Below are positions 25,236-38,440 of a stretch of 64,000 nucleotides of DNA, in pieces. The stretch is from Marchantia polymorpha subsp. ruderalis (taxonomy: Eukaryota > Streptophyta > Marchantiopsida > Marchantiales > Marchantiaceae): the NCBI GenBank assembly GCA_037833965.1, contig AP031353.1, positions 20,648,501 to 20,712,500 of the forward strand. The letters run 5' to 3'. Each line of letters begins with the position of its first letter. The stretch's first letter is position 1. Both the position numbers and the translations under genes were made by a program. The notes under the pieces are model-generated. The model saw only the letters and a program-made list of their open reading frames with translations, was not told where the DNA came from and did no database searches.

Positions 25236-28200
25236 AGGGTGTTGATGTGGAACATAAGAGGCCTATCTACAACTAAGTATGTGAGTGCACATCCGATTTG
25301 GAAGATGACGGACATCCCCAACATTGTTGAGACTTGGGAGCATGAAAGTAATGTTATTGGAGAGATACAAGGGTTTAGTCTGGTGGGATCTACTTGGAGC
25401 CATAGAAATCGACGAGCAGGAAGAGGCTTTGTCGGATTCTCAACGAGCAGGAAGAGGCTTTTGCTACTTTCATCAGATCTAAACTTCTTCCTATGATACA
25501 TTTGGAAAGCCAAGATATTGGGAAACAATATCATTGGCTTCGTCTCGGATTGATTGGAGGATCTTATAGTTATTTGGCAGTTTGTTACTTTGCACCATTA
25601 TCCATGCAGATCTACTCCACAAGCACTTGCAATCGGAGTCAACCATTTCATCGGCTCATAGGAGATGTTCTCAAATATTAAGACAAAGGTGAAGTTTTTC
25701 TTGTTGGAGACTTCAATGTCTGCATATGTTCTGCTTAGTTTACACAATTTGATAGTTCCTTGTCTTCTCACTCTTTTGAAGAAAGTAGAGATAGTTTGTG
25801 GTCTAGAATTTCTTGTGATCCTTGTACAAATGATTTGACTGAGCATTTCTTGACTTTTGGAGCACTTGTAATCTGAAAGTTCTCAATGATGTTTGTTTCT
25901 TTCCCAACTCTCACTCCAATACATGAATTTTCTCTACTGGTGTTAGCACTATAGATTATCTTTTGTACTCTGCCACTAATAGTTCATTTATCTCAGCCTT
26001 TGATATCCTAGAGCCTCAACCAGAATCAGATCATACACCTCTTTTATTTACTCTTTTGTTGTCAACGTCAATCCCTCTCTCTACATGTCACTATGTTTCT
26101 ACTTCCCCCAAGTTTTGTTTAGATGCTAGTAAGAAGCAACTTTATAGTGAACATTTCCAAGACCTCTTGACTCGTATAACTTGGAGCCTTGATCCACATA
26201 CATCTAGTTTGCAACTAACCGAGTTCCTCAAAAACTCTGCTTCTAAGTTCTTTTTGAGACATAAGACCAGGAGAGCTAGAGGTCTTCCTTGCAATGGATG
26301 GTTTGACTTTGATTGCAAGCAAGCGAGGGCGAGATCACTTGATAAATACTTAGATCCTCATAATCGGTTGATTATGACAAGACTTTACAAAGACTTGGTG
26401 AAGTCTAAGAAACGAGCATTTTTTAGGAAGAAGCAAGAGTGTTTGACAAAGGTGCTCTTGGAGAATCCCAAATCCTTTTGGATGCGGCTGTCACTAAGAT
26501 CTTCTAAACCTACTCTTGATCCCAAGTCTTTGATTTATTTTGCTGAAAAACTTTATTTTTTTTCCAATGTTGCATCGATGCCACATTGTGAAGGAAATTC
26601 AGGCTTATTTTCACAAGTTGAAGTGATGACTCAACTCTGACAATTGGCAAATGGTAAATGTGAGGATTTCGATGGGCTTTCCATTGAACTTCTCAAGTGG
26701 GGAGGAGATGTTATTGGGCCTATACTCACGAAAGAGAATGCTGCTATTCATGGCTTTCTTTCAACTTGGTCTCTACGGAAGATTGTTCCTATTCACAAAT
26801 CTGGAAGCAAGGCCTTGGTGACAAACTATCGCACTATCATGGTATGTAGTATTTTTGCCAAGTTATTTGGCAAATTGGTGGAGTCAAAATTGAGCACATG
26901 GGCTGAATCTTGTCAGAAGAGAGCGCAGTTCCAAGCTGTTTTTCGTACTACATTCAACACTATAGACCATATCTTGGTTTTACGTGTTCTATGGGAAAAA
27001 TCCAAGGGTAATAGAAAAGCTTTGTTTTGTGCCTTCATTGATTTCAAGAAAACTTTTGACAGAGTACTCCGTGAGCTTTTATGGCAAAGATTGCAAACCA
27101 TTGAAGTACCATCAGATCTCTTAACAACGGTGGCTACACTATACCATTTAGTTTGGGCCAAGATCAACACTTCTCAAACCGAAGAGATTATCAGCACCAT
27201 TGGAGTCATTCAAGGTTGTCCCTCTCTCCTACTCTCTTTGGAGTTTTCATATATGATATAGAAAGGTGGTTGGAGGATTGTGATAGCAAAGATGTTAAAC
27301 TCGGAGGCTTTGTCATCAAAGCTCTTTTGTATGCAGATGATGTCATATTACTAGCATGTGATGCCATTAGTTTACAGAAACACCTTGACACTTTGGCTAG
27401 CTTTTGTACTCAAAATCAGATGGAAGTTAATTTGGAGAAGTTCAAAATCATTCTTGTGGGCACTAGATCCAAGTTTTCTTTCTGTTACAAAGGATTAGAG
27501 TTGGAACAAATGAAAAGTTACAAATATTTGGACATTGATTTCTCATCTGATTATAGTTGGCCACTTTGTGTGCAAAAGAGGGTAGAAGCTGGTTTCAAAG
27601 CTCTATATTCATTGCTAAATAGATGTAGAGGAGCTCATCTAGTATCTTGGAGTCTTAGTAAATTCTTATTCAGGAGCTTAGTGTTTCCCGTTATCTTATA
27701 TGGAACACAAGTGTGGGGTCTTGGTTGTAAGAAGACAGGTTGGCAGCGTTTGGAGAGGGTGCAAAAGATTTTCTTACAAGAAGAATTGGGTGTGAGTACT
27801 CAAACTTCTTTTGCAATTCTTCTTGCGCAAACAGGTTGTATACCTCTTGAGGCTGAAGCTCTCTTTTTGACTATCACTTCCGTCAAAAGAGTGAGATCTC
27901 TTGATGCTTCTCGACTTCCTCTTGAAGCTTTGCGTGCCACACGTCCCAAGGGTTGGTTTGCAGATGTGATGACTTGGTCCTTGAGGTGGAATGTGACGGA
28001 ACTCGATTGGGATTTGCAACCTATTGCCCTATGCGAGCGTATTAAGGAGGAATTTCTCAGCATTATGTGGAGCAGACGAGGCACCAAGATGCAATTTTAT
28101 CAACTTCATGTGAATCCTATGCTTGTTTATTGTGAGCAAGGATACTTACTTGCAGAGATATCTACTTCTTTACGTCATATTATTGCTAGACATAGAATAG

Positions 28201-28460
28201 GATCTCATAGTCTTGGGATTTAAGAAGGGCGTTGGTTGAACATTGATAGGAGTGAACGTATTTGTAGGCTATGTGATGGAAGAAAAGTTGAGGATGAAGA
28301 GCATGTATTTCTTACTTGTACTAGATATGTAGAGATTAGAGTGGCTCATAAAGTTGTTGTTGAGAATTTTCATTCTTTGCTTCAACTTGAGCCTTATGAT
28401 TTAGGTTATTACATTAGGAATGTTATTAGTTACCATTCTGGTGCTTTGGACACTAGCTAG
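25236..28460 (+). pseudogene. LINE ORF2 (endonuclease, reverse transcriptase, zinc motif)
   Basis: The start LMWNIRGL at 25239 is the usual first strand of the APE-type endonuclease, but the domain then decays through frame changes around 25490 and stops near 25680 and 25738. From 25963 the linker and reverse transcriptase read in one frame with a TGA at 26638-26640: PIHKSGSKALVTNYR, then AFIDFKKTFDRV. A frame change near 27225 leads into LLYADDVILLA (YADD active site, about 27328-27360) and the thumb. After a TAA at 28221-28223 comes CRLCDGRKVEDEEHVFLTC (28251-28310), the C-terminal zinc motif. At least five breaks make it inactive. Divergence is moderate, so it is not ancient. Confidence 0.85.
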
Positions 28461-28570
28461 GGGGTTCTTTTGGTTTTCTCTTTGTTTGGAGTTAGATTTT
28501 TTGTATTGTGTTTTTTAGCCTTTTGACCCTTTGGGTCCCACGGGCTTGATCTATTTACCATTTACCATGT

Positions 28571-29244
28571 TTGAGCTCATCTGATTGATTAGGTCTTACA
28601 ACCATCTGCACTTTTATCTCCAATTCCGTTAGCTCATGAAAGCAACTTTCTTCTCACACTGCTGTGGACATGAAGCTCTGAAGCATTTGCTTTCGACAGA
28701 CCACTACAACTTTTTCTGTTTGTTACTCTAGTTCTAATGAAAATCTAGTGTTCTATTTCTGCTAGCCATGAGACGAGTGGCTCTACTCTCCGCATCCAGG
28801 AAAGATTTTTCTATCGTTGTGCTTCAAAATACGACTCATAATTCCGAAAAGTTTCTTTTGTAGAGCACACGATCCAAGATTTCTCGCGGATCCGATAGAT
28901 TCGACTAATCAATCCATGCAACAGATCATGATATTCTTACGGTAAGAACTAGACTCGGAACCACGAGTTGATATCGTCGAGAATCTAATTGATTGGATTA
29001 GAATTTGCTTCTCACATGTTTCCGGCTGAATCTATCTTTCCTTGGCTGATTGAATTTGATCTGTATTTTGTGCAGGGCACTACTGCTTTATTTTTTGCAA
29101 TTGGAATAGTGGTTGTGAAATTTACGAAGATGGCAATTGCAAATCAGCAGCCTTTGTGCAATTTGGGCAACAAGATACTTTGCATTTTTGTCTTGCTGTA
29201 GGAGATGTCACCCGCCTTAAAATTACCAATGTTTAAGTCTTGAA
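28571..29244. other. Stretch without a recognisable gene
   Basis: A 70-codon frame at 28989-29201 has a hydrophobic segment but no recognisable family. Nothing else is supported. Confidence 0.4.
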
Positions 29245-29930
29245 CGGTAAGCTAAGAGACTTAAGATATGACCATGCATCAAGATAAATTTGAGTGAATT
29301 ACTACTATGCTTGAGATGATGAATTGGACATCTCACATGTTACTAAAGATGTCAAGATAGATATATATTTATATATATATGAAAGACCAAGAATCAATAA
29401 TCTTAATAGAATTTACCTGACTACATAACATAGTTTCTTTCTTTTTACTTTATATATGAATAAAGATAGTTTGAGTATTTTAGTGTGATTTATTCTTAAC
29501 TTCTCCAGAGTCCGAGTCTAAGTATTATTGCTAAATTCTGTTAGCTCAGTCCATGGGACACGGAAGTCTTTATCTACCTTCATGTGTGAAAGTCTATATG
29601 TGGGGAAGTTTGGTCTGAATTATGAACTCCTGTAAATATGACAAGAATAGTTAGACATGGTTGCAGAGATGCACATTTGATTTCATTCTTTAGAGAATCA
29701 GACGTCATAATTAGACCAAACTTTCCCACACACAAATTGTCTCATATGCAGGTATTGAAGATCTTTTAGATCTCACATCATGAGTTGACAACATCTAATC
29801 TCCACAACAACTGATCCTTGGTTTAGCAAGAATACTGGAACTTTGGAGAAGGTAAGAATGAATCACACTAAAATCCTGAAATTGATACATGGTATGTCAA
29901 GAGTCTTAGCATACCATTTAATAACAATAC
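29245..29930. repeat. Long imperfect fold-back repeat
   Basis: Left-arm blocks reappear in reverse order and reverse complement on the right. The GGTAAGCTAAGAG block (29247) pairs with the area around 29900-29920, the TTTTAGTGTGATTTATTCTTA block (29479) with that ending near 29872, and the GGGGAAGTTTGGTCTGAATTA block (29601) with that near 29705-29730. The left arm has about 170 extra bases (29300-29470). It has no transposase; it could be a MITE-like fold-back element or a source of hairpin RNA. Confidence 0.7.
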
Positions 29931-30589
29931 TCAAAACATTGATTATTTCTTTTATGTTAGGGGTAATATTAAGGTGATGACATCTTTAACAGCAAGACAA
30001 AAATGCAAACTATCTTTTTGCCCAGATTTCAGTATATTACTATCTATGAGAATCTTATAAAATTATATACATTTACAATGTAATTGATATCATCACAATG
30101 ACCCCACTAATTAGGTTCAAATGAGAGAAATGAGTTTAGCTTTACTATGGTAAAGCTGTTATATGCGCTTTAGGTTGTTGTAATGGTTTACTTTCTGTAT
30201 TGAAGCTTTAACCATGTGCTGTAGCAGACTATGCGCAACCACATGTCATTGTGTGATATCGTGTGCATGAGAATCTCGTTATGCATAGTACAAATGTCTT
30301 GACAGTACTTTTGGAAGGTATTCATGAGACAAATCTTGCCCAATTGCTTGCCAATGTGCAATAAAAATATATTCCATTTAGCCAAAAAAATGAAATCCTT
30401 ATTCAATACAGAAAAATTAATTTTTTTCTGTTCTATTTATTCAACTATCACTTTGTAAAACATTTTGTTCTTGTTTTCACAAATAGAAATTAAATAAAGA
30501 TATGTAAATGCAACTAAATTTGTTCGATCAAATTATATTATTATTTTTACTAATAGATGTATATTTATAGTATGGTAAGGATGATATTT
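29931..30589. other. AT-rich stretch without a recognisable gene
   Basis: There is no coding signal or repeat that I can support. A 72-codon minus-strand frame (30188-30406) has no recognisable features. Confidence 0.4.
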
Positions 30590-31180
30590 CTTGATGCTTC
30601 TCTTCAAAATTTGCATGTCAAACATCCCAATGGGAAGCTAGCGGATGTGATGACTTGGTCTTTGAAATGGAATGTGGTACGCAATTGGAAGTAACAACCG
30701 ATAAAATTCTGCAAACGACTGCAGGTGCAATTTCTTAAGATTATTTGGAGAAATTTTTCATCAAAATACAGTTTATTAACTTCATTTTAATCCTATGGGC
30801 AAATTTTCAACATTTTTTGGAGTAGTTTCATCACCAAAATGTAGTTTTATCAATCTCTTGTTAATTCTATGATTGTTTACTTTAAAAAATAACACCTAAT
30901 TGCGTTAATTTTTACATTCTTACTTCACAATATAACTTGAAATTGGATCTCATGGGCTTGAAATTGAGAAAAAAAAATAGATTAATAATAATAGGAATGA
31001 ACATATTTACAAATTATGTGACATGTCGTAATTGTAAAGAGATTAAACTAGCAAATAACATAAATGTGAAGAATTTTTATTCTTTATTCCAGTTGGTGTA
31101 TTTTGATTTATGTTGTCATATTAAAGACTTCATTTATCTTTTTTTTAGTCCTCTTTATACTAGCTAGGAACAGATCTTTA
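30590..31180 (+). mobile_element. Decayed LINE 3' fragment
   Basis: This follows 27900-28450 of the LINE: GATGTGATGACTTGGTC at about 30646 matches 27964, a TTTGAA/TTGAGGTGGAATGTG block follows it, and a final CTAGCTAG-type end lies near 31160. It is much more diverged than the main LINE copy, with many small gaps and stops, so it is older. Confidence 0.75.
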
Positions 31181-32999
31181 TTTTGGCAAGTGAATGTTTG
31201 AATGTATTCATCTTCAGTTAATTAGAATAAAAATAAAGGCTATTCAAAAAAATATTATAATTATTTCATAATGAAACATCTATAGTCCTCACTTCATCAA
31301 TTTGTGTGCTTCATAATTATGTTAGTTGACACCAATCCGTTATTAATCTGTATTCTTGTTCAATAAAAATTTAATATGTTAGTTGAAAGCAATAAATAAA
31401 TAATCTGTGTGTTTGTTGGAATTATTTGCCATATCATCAATCAACTATGAGTGAAATGGATGGTGAAAATAAAATATAATCTCCTCATATTTTTTGCTAA
31501 TATCTATATAAGGGACAGTAGAACCATTTTATATAATTCTAATATTCAAATTTGTGTTTCATCTTCAAACTAACTACTCACTACATTTTTAGTATAACAT
31601 TGATATCAAAATCACCTTTCTATTTCCTTAAATGTGGATTCACTTCATGGATTTAAAAAATGTAATGATAGCATTTAGTTCTTGAAAGTATAAAGTGTAT
31701 GACATAGGTCATTGATTTGTCTGTAAAGAGAAGTCAAAAAGTAAACTTGTGGTTTGCGAATATGAATCCGATATCGTAATAATAGATCTCTAACGGTTTT
31801 GGTATTCATCTTCAAGTTATGTAGATACATAATTTTTTATTGTGTATAAAGATAAATTTGGATATGGATTCTACCACTAAAATGATTTAATTGAGAGTAT
31901 CATGGATGATCTTAAGTTAGAAATAAACATGCAATTGTGACATCTACATTGTTATTTGAATAGTGAAACATCCGCCCTGATTTGATTCAATACATATGTA
32001 AAATTCAATTCAATATACCAACAGAAGATAATGTGAAAAATTTTCTAATGAAAAAGTATGAAGGAAAATATTTCAAAACTATTATAGAGTAATATCTACC
32101 TTTGTGAATACTTTGGTGAGAGTTTCGGATAGTAATCATACTTACTTAGTATTAGAGTGAGGGTGAAAAGCATGAAAACATCAAAAGATATAGATTTGCC
32201 CTAAATGCTATTATGGCTATGATTAAAACGTTAAGAGAAGAAAGAGTAGAGAAACATACAAAGCAACAAGCCATGAAATGGAAAAATGTTGCATCAAAAA
32301 ATGAAAAAATGGAGAAAGAATGAATTGCAGAGATAGAAGTTGAAACTTAGCTACCAGATACTCAAGTTCAATCAGATACAAAACCTATTGATTGTGGAGT
32401 CAAATATGAAACGAATTTAAGAGATTGTAGATGAAGCCAAAATCTTTTGTCAAATTTTTAAAAGCATGTAATGTGAAAACATATGATGAGAGTAGAATAT
32501 TGGAGATTTGAAAAGGGTGGATCATGAGGATGAATATACATTTGTCTCATTTTCATGTTTCTGATTTTATTGCAAAAATGTTCATGAAATCTTATCTTAT
32601 GTATAAAGCAGTGACATGATACATTACATAGAAACAAATGATGTTAAAATGAGGTATTTTAATTTTTTGGAGTTGAGTGCTGGAGTTAGTTTTTGAAAAA
32701 TTTTCAAGTTGTTGATTTTCTTCAGACATCAAGATTGAAGTTATGAACAAGTAAACAAAAAATAGGGATAAACTAGTACATTGAAGAATTTTTGATCTTC
32801 AAATATTTATCATAAATATAAGTGAAACAAAATTTTTGAATGTGTTTTCTAGGGAAAAAGAGATGTCGAAGAAGGCGCTGGACCTATGATTGCTAGCAAC
32901 AAAAATTTATCACACTTTCAATTTCATAAGGTGAAAAAACTCAGAAGATATTTTTCAAAAAAATGCTCTCTACATGTAAAAAACTGCAAATAAAGAAAG
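31181..32999. other. AT-rich stretch, probably decayed retroelement
   Basis: I see no recognisable gene. A short coiled-coil-like stretch around 32165-32320 on the plus strand could be a gag remnant of the Ty3/gypsy relic further right, but no zinc knuckle or protease confirms it. Confidence 0.35.
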
Positions 33000-33270
33000 C
33001 CACAAATTTTGATATGTTTCCCTGGTTTTGAAACTCCTGAACTTCAAAACAATATTACTTCCTCAATGAACTCTCAATCATATGTGAATTAACCATTCTT
33101 TTATCTCTCAACACATACTTATAGAAATTCTCAAAGTCTAACTTCAAATACACAAAAAATAATTTACTCTGTAAAAAAAAATTCAAGAGTAGATTTTTAG
33201 TACTCGTGAAAATCCCCTAAGCTTTCAACACTCATAACTTTCTATGTAAATAAGATCTACATTTGAAACA
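33000..33270 (+). repeat. Dispersed AT-rich repeat, copy 2
   Basis: Partner of 2585-2870, same orientation, high divergence. It ends where the 60-bp tandem array begins. It may be LTR or leader DNA of the old Ty3/gypsy element at 34.1-36.3 kb. Confidence 0.4.
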
Positions 33271-33480
33271 AAAACTTGTACTACACATGTACAACACGTA
33301 GTACATGGCAGTTAAACTTGAAGATACATAGTACACTCAACTGTAATACAACACGCAGTACAAGTTTGTGTAAGAACTTGGAACTACATAGTACACTTAA
33401 CTTTAGTACAACATGTTATGCAAGTTTGTGGTATCACTTGGAAATACGTAGGACCTCAACTCTAGTTACAATTAACACAC
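33271..33480 (+). repeat. 60-bp tandem repeat, about 3.5 units
   Basis: Units start with an AACTTGRAAATACATAGTAC-type block at 33315, 33375 and 33435, and a partial unit precedes them. Inside each unit are imperfect TACAACACGYAGTACA blocks. Because 60 is a multiple of three, the plus strand is open for 79 codons with a 20-residue period, but I regard it as non-coding. Confidence 0.75.
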
Positions 33481-34149
33481 ATAGCATTCACACTATTTAT
33501 GGTTTTTCTCCCTAACTTAAACTCATACAAAACACTAACCACATTGTAGTCTCAAGCCTCAAATAAATCCACGACAGTGTTCAAACAAGGTTAAAAGATC
33601 AAATATAAAAGTAAGTGATGGTAAAAAATTGATCCATAATAAATGAAACAATCGCAATTGCTCAACAAATTTAAGTTTCTTATAAAATCATATACTGTCG
33701 ATCATGAAAAAATGTTCAAGCTCCAATCTACCTTACATTAATGGAGGTGAGAAATCTTTGACATGATTAAGTTCATGTATCACCACAAGGATGAACACCA
33801 AGATTTGAAGGTAAAATTTGACGCACATTGATTTCAAATTTGCAAAAATTGTATGCAAATAATAATATGAATTAAGAAGAGTAGACTTTTGTGATACTTG
33901 TCAATGTTATGCATACGCAAAAACGGATCACATATTCAAGTTTTACCGAACTTGACCAATATCACAAAAAGTACATCCAATGCAACGAACATCTTTATCC
34001 AATATGAAGAGCACAAAATACAAAGAAGTTGAGAAAAGTAAATTTGTAAAACAAAAATGACAAGTGAATTTGACTCGCGGCTTTACTCGTCCCACAATAC
34101 AGAAAAAAGACGAGGTTGAAAGAATACACTTATTAAAGCTCATGGAAGG
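33481..34149. other. AT-rich stretch without a recognisable gene
   Basis: No feature is supported. It may be the decayed 5' part of the Ty3/gypsy relic that follows. Confidence 0.35.
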
Positions 34150-36340
34150 AGAAAAAACAAATTCAACTGAATGTGACAGATGATATGATGGGAGTACACA
34201 AGGTGAACGTTCTAATTAATACTAGAGTGTCCAGAAAACCTTCTATTGCAAAAGTGTTTCAATGAAGCTAGAATTGATGTTGATGAAGGATGTGAGTGAA
34301 AATGCCAAACGTGCAAATTGAAACTATAGAGACACTACCGCATGATGTATAAATATTTATAGGTAGATAGGTGTAGAATGAATTAAGATTAATTCCTTCA
34401 GCTTTATATGATATCATCATCAAATTGCCATGAATGTAACAATATAATTTGAATATAGATCAGTTCAAAAGAGTGATAAAAATTATTAGTTGGAAAATTC
34501 ATGGAAATATAATAAGATGTCAAAATAGAAATTTGACTCTCTTTGTAATTGGTGAAACATCACATTTTAGAGATCATGTATGTTACTTGAAACTTATAAG
34601 AAACATTGTTGTTCAAAAATAAACTTTACTTTCTAGGTTTGTTGTTTAACACATTTATGCAGTATGAAAAGGTAGTTCCAGATGATATACCTACACTATT
34701 ATCATCAAAGAGGCGTGTAGATCACAAAAAAGAAATAATATATAAAAGTACACCAAGTTGCAAAGCTCCATATCATTTAACTGCATACAAATTAGAATAA
34801 TGCAAAGTTCAAGTGGAAGAGACGTTGAGCAAATTGTTTATTCAACCAAGTGTTTTAAGTTATGAAGCTCCAAAGCAATTTGTGAATAAGAAAGATGACA
34901 ATATGCAATTATACATTGATTATTGTGAATTGTATCAACAAAGGATGAAAAAAAAGTATACATTATCTAATATTGATGAATCTTTTGAGTAACTTGAAGC
35001 GAGAAAGTATTTCATCAAATTGGATCTAGGAAGCGACTACAACTCGATTTAAATTTTTGATAAATAATATTTATAAATAAAACAATAGTTTATATGCAAA
35101 TCTATTTTTTTTTTTTTAAGTTATTTGATATATATAGCATACATTTGAATGATCACAAACATCATTTACGAGAGATGGTTCAGGTTTTGAAAGATAATAA
35201 AGTATATTATAGCTACAAAATGTGAGTTTGACAAGTCAGAAGTAGAAAATTTGGATCATAGAATAATAGTAGAAGGAATTCAAATGATGAATGAGAAGAT
35301 AAAAATGACAAACACATTATTTGAAAAGCTTTCTAAGATTCACACATTTTTATCATAGATTTCTGAAATAGTTTGCTCGTCTAGTACAAGCTTTGACATC
35401 TATGCTATGCAAAGTTCAAAAATAAAGATGATAAACAATTCAAGAGCTAGTTTTTTTAGTCTCTAATATATAATTTTTTAACACACGTATATCTTCAAGT
35501 GATATGACTCTAATCGTTTTATCACATTAATTACAAATGTATCATGTACAACAATGGATGGCATGTTTCAATAAGAATGAAAGAATGTATTGCATCCAAT
35601 TAATTTTCACTTTCACAAGTTGATGGAAGCAAAATAGAATAACCACATAAAAGAAAGAGTAATTAATCTTTGTGTTGGCAATAAAACACTTAATTCATGT
35701 ATTGGATGATAAAAAATTTATGATGTTCATCGATAAGAAATCATTGGTTAATCTAAAAACTCAAAAAGATATGTAAAAAAGACAAATTTGATGAAGAAAG
35801 TGAGGTCAACGTTTCAACATGAAGATTGTGTAGTTAGAGTGTAATAAAAAATTTGCAAATGCTTCCACATGCATAGAGTGTCTTAATCATGTTGTAAGAT
35901 TGAAGATTCAAACCAATCGGTAAAGCAAGATAACATATGTCACAAATTAATATAAAGTAATCATAAGAGCACTAGAAGTTGGAAAGATAGAAAATATTAA
36001 AGTTTTGGCGTTTTACAAACAATCTATATGATTTCCGCAAGATCAGGAATAACGCACATTAATATTATGATATGATCATGATACAATCATTGTAGAGCAC
36101 GTGGAAATGAAAAATGAAAAATGAAAAATAACTTGGACAACATAAAGAAATTCGAGTGTATTCTATGACTAGAATAGAGACTTATGTGAATACTTATGTT
36201 CAAAGTTGTGTAGTTTGTCAAGAATACAAAACAAGTAATAAAAAATCAATCAGTTTATTACAACCTTTTTTTATTTTGAAACAACGATGAAAGCATGTTA
36301 CTATGAATTTTCAAAAACTTTGTTAGGTGATAATTTAGTT
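34150..36340 (+). mobile_element. Decayed Ty3/gypsy pol relic
   Basis: In order along the plus strand, fragments match a Ty3/gypsy polyprotein: a protease-like VNVLI-TRVS stretch near 34205; the reverse-transcriptase entry with VVPDDIPTLL, RRVDHKKE and APYHLTAYKLE (34672-34800); the palm region near 34850-35040; an RNase H-like stretch near 35640-35760; and an integrase zinc-binding stretch ending VNTYVQSCVVCQEYK (about 36183-36240). It is heavily broken and ancient, and no LTRs are recognised. It ends where minus-strand copia-like sequence begins, near 36340. Confidence 0.75.
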
Positions 36341-38440
36341 GAGATTTTTTTTTAACGGTAAAACTCAAGATAATAGTGAGCAAGCCAACACAACGAGAGA
36401 CACATGTATAACGTGGTTCACTTTCAAGGGCTATGTCTAGAGATAAATACACTTGAGAGTGTTTACTACTCCAAGTGAAAACTTAAGAATATCCGCATAA
36501 GCATTAGGGTATATAAATCTAACGTAGGCAATCAATCTCAGCTATAAATAGCTACACATGAAGTTACTCCTTAACCGGAGTTAACCTCAACAATCTACCT
36601 TCTAACTCATGTTAAGGAACCTCAATAAACTCTCTAAGCTGTATTATAACTCCATGAGAAGTTCTAGACGGAAACCTTACACAAGGCTTAAACGAAAGTT
36701 AACTAGAACTAAGCCATAGTCATAACAGAATAGGGTAATAATATAGAGAGGTAACTAAAAATCATATCTCTAAATTTACTCACTAGTATACTCGCCACCA
36801 TTATCTAATTGTAAATATTTCATCTTGTGTCTAGTTTGAGTCTTAATTTGTATGCGTCAACTATTGAAGGTTGAAAACACCTCAAACTTGTGTCTGTGTT
36901 GTTTTTCCATGATACAATGTTCACAAAATGTCAAATCAACTTTACTCAAACCAAGTAACATTTTTTTATCATCAAGAAGAGATATGTACCGATCACTCAT
37001 ATGGCATAATCTGGAATGTCATACATGAGACATCTCAACGCGAGATCTAGTAGAGTGAAATTCTTCACAAATAGTGATGTCCTCCAACAAGTACATATTA
37101 TTTTGCTTGTATGCCCAAAGAATAATCTTCTTATCACATGATTTGACGTCTAACACGTCCTTCCTATAATTGCACTTCAAGCCATGTGAGTACTACACTC
37201 CAAGAGATATCAAGTTCTTTTTCATGTTAAGTATAAACCTAACATGGATCAACAAACGCTTGACATCATCAAACATGCAAATTTTTTAAGATACAACACG
37301 CTCAATTTTACAGAGTTAATCGTTTTCCATAAAAATAGAACGGTTTGATACGGAAAAAGTACAAAAGAAATCTGTAAGGTAACAAATGTGATTTGAACAA
37401 GCACAGTCTAGAGTACATACATGGCCAACAACTTTTAATGAACTACAAAGGGCATAACTCTGTCATCATAGACCGTTTGTGTACAAATCGTTCGACTCGG
37501 TATCAAGATGCTCCGTAACGTTCGTCACTCAAGGAAAGACCGTACTTGTCATCCTGGAAAAACTTCATGATGTCGCTTTTTTTACCACATCTTTAACAAA
37601 TAATATTCTTCTTGTCAAATGATTGAGCCATAAACTGGACTCTCCTTCTTGATCTCTTTCTTTTTAATCTCGAACGCCGTGAATCGTTGATAACCCTCGG
37701 TTGTGATTGAGCTCGGATCATAATAAGTGGTGTTTCAAGATTGGATGGTATGAAGACGATAACATTTCTTGCTCTACCGCGTCCGTAAGAAGAGCATTTA
37801 CAACCTTATTGTAAGTTAGTGTCGTGATCTAACGATGAAGAAGAATCTTCAATAGCGTTTGATAGATAGACAACAATGATTTGAAAAGATCCATTGTCTT
37901 CTTTATGTTAAAAAGCTACTACTCCATATTTCAAAGATTCAACAATAGATTTCCAAAGGCATGATTATGGTCTTGGATTCTAATGTCGAGCTTCATATTA
38001 AATCGTGGCAATCACATGTAAATGTTAATGACATTTGATTAATTATTCTAATGGAACTGTTGCTGAAGAGCATCCAAACAACTTTGACACTTCAAAGTAC
38101 TCCTCAACCTACTTGAGTATGGAAGAGTCTAGATATGCCAACACCTTGCAAACTGCATAATCCTAAGTAACACTCCATTCAATCTCATTTATGTTAGGAA
38201 CTTTTTATCCCAGGTATAAAGTGATATCCATAAATTGTAACTTTATTTTTAACTGCTTTTTCCAAATCAAATAATCACTTTGGTCATTGAAATCTATTAT
38301 ATTATACCCACAACCACCACCTACATGTTTTCTTACCAACTCTACACGTCCAAAAGGAAAGACAACGGTAGCTTTTGAGTCAATTTCTTCCTTTTGAGTC
38401 ATTTTTCAGCTCTTGAGAAATGTCCAAATGCACTACTAAC
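36341..38440 (-). mobile_element. Decayed Ty1/copia relic
   Basis: On the minus strand the order is: a gag start resembling FNDQSDYLIWKKQLK (about 38205-38320); a zinc-knuckle and protease area around 37430-37680; and an integrase piece around 36780-36860 with a DNGGEYTS-type motif, the first half of the Ty1/copia integrase core. The area 36341-36600 may be LTR or later-inserted DNA. It has many breaks and is old. Its own ends are not defined. Confidence 0.65.

Larger units (their letters stand above)
24460..28570 (+). mobile_element. LINE (L1-like), damaged
   Basis: This is a non-LTR retrotransposon. It has an RNA-binding ORF1 (24579-25220), a decayed endonuclease region (about 25236-25860), a reverse transcriptase (about 26640-27480) and a C-terminal CCHC-like zinc motif (about 28245-28310). 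The end, TTTTGACCCTTTGGGTCCC then a GGGCTTGATCTATTTACCAT block and a second TTACCAT, recurs at 6857-6926 and 9722-9977, which defines the 3' terminus near 28570. The 5' limit is uncertain, since the 165-bp units at 24121-24450 may belong to it. A second, more decayed copy of its 3' half is at 30590-31180. Confidence 0.88.

Noticed and set aside
33276-33515. A small repeat protein of 79 codons
   Set aside because: The 60-bp tandem units keep any frame open by arithmetic; composition and context give no sign of coding.
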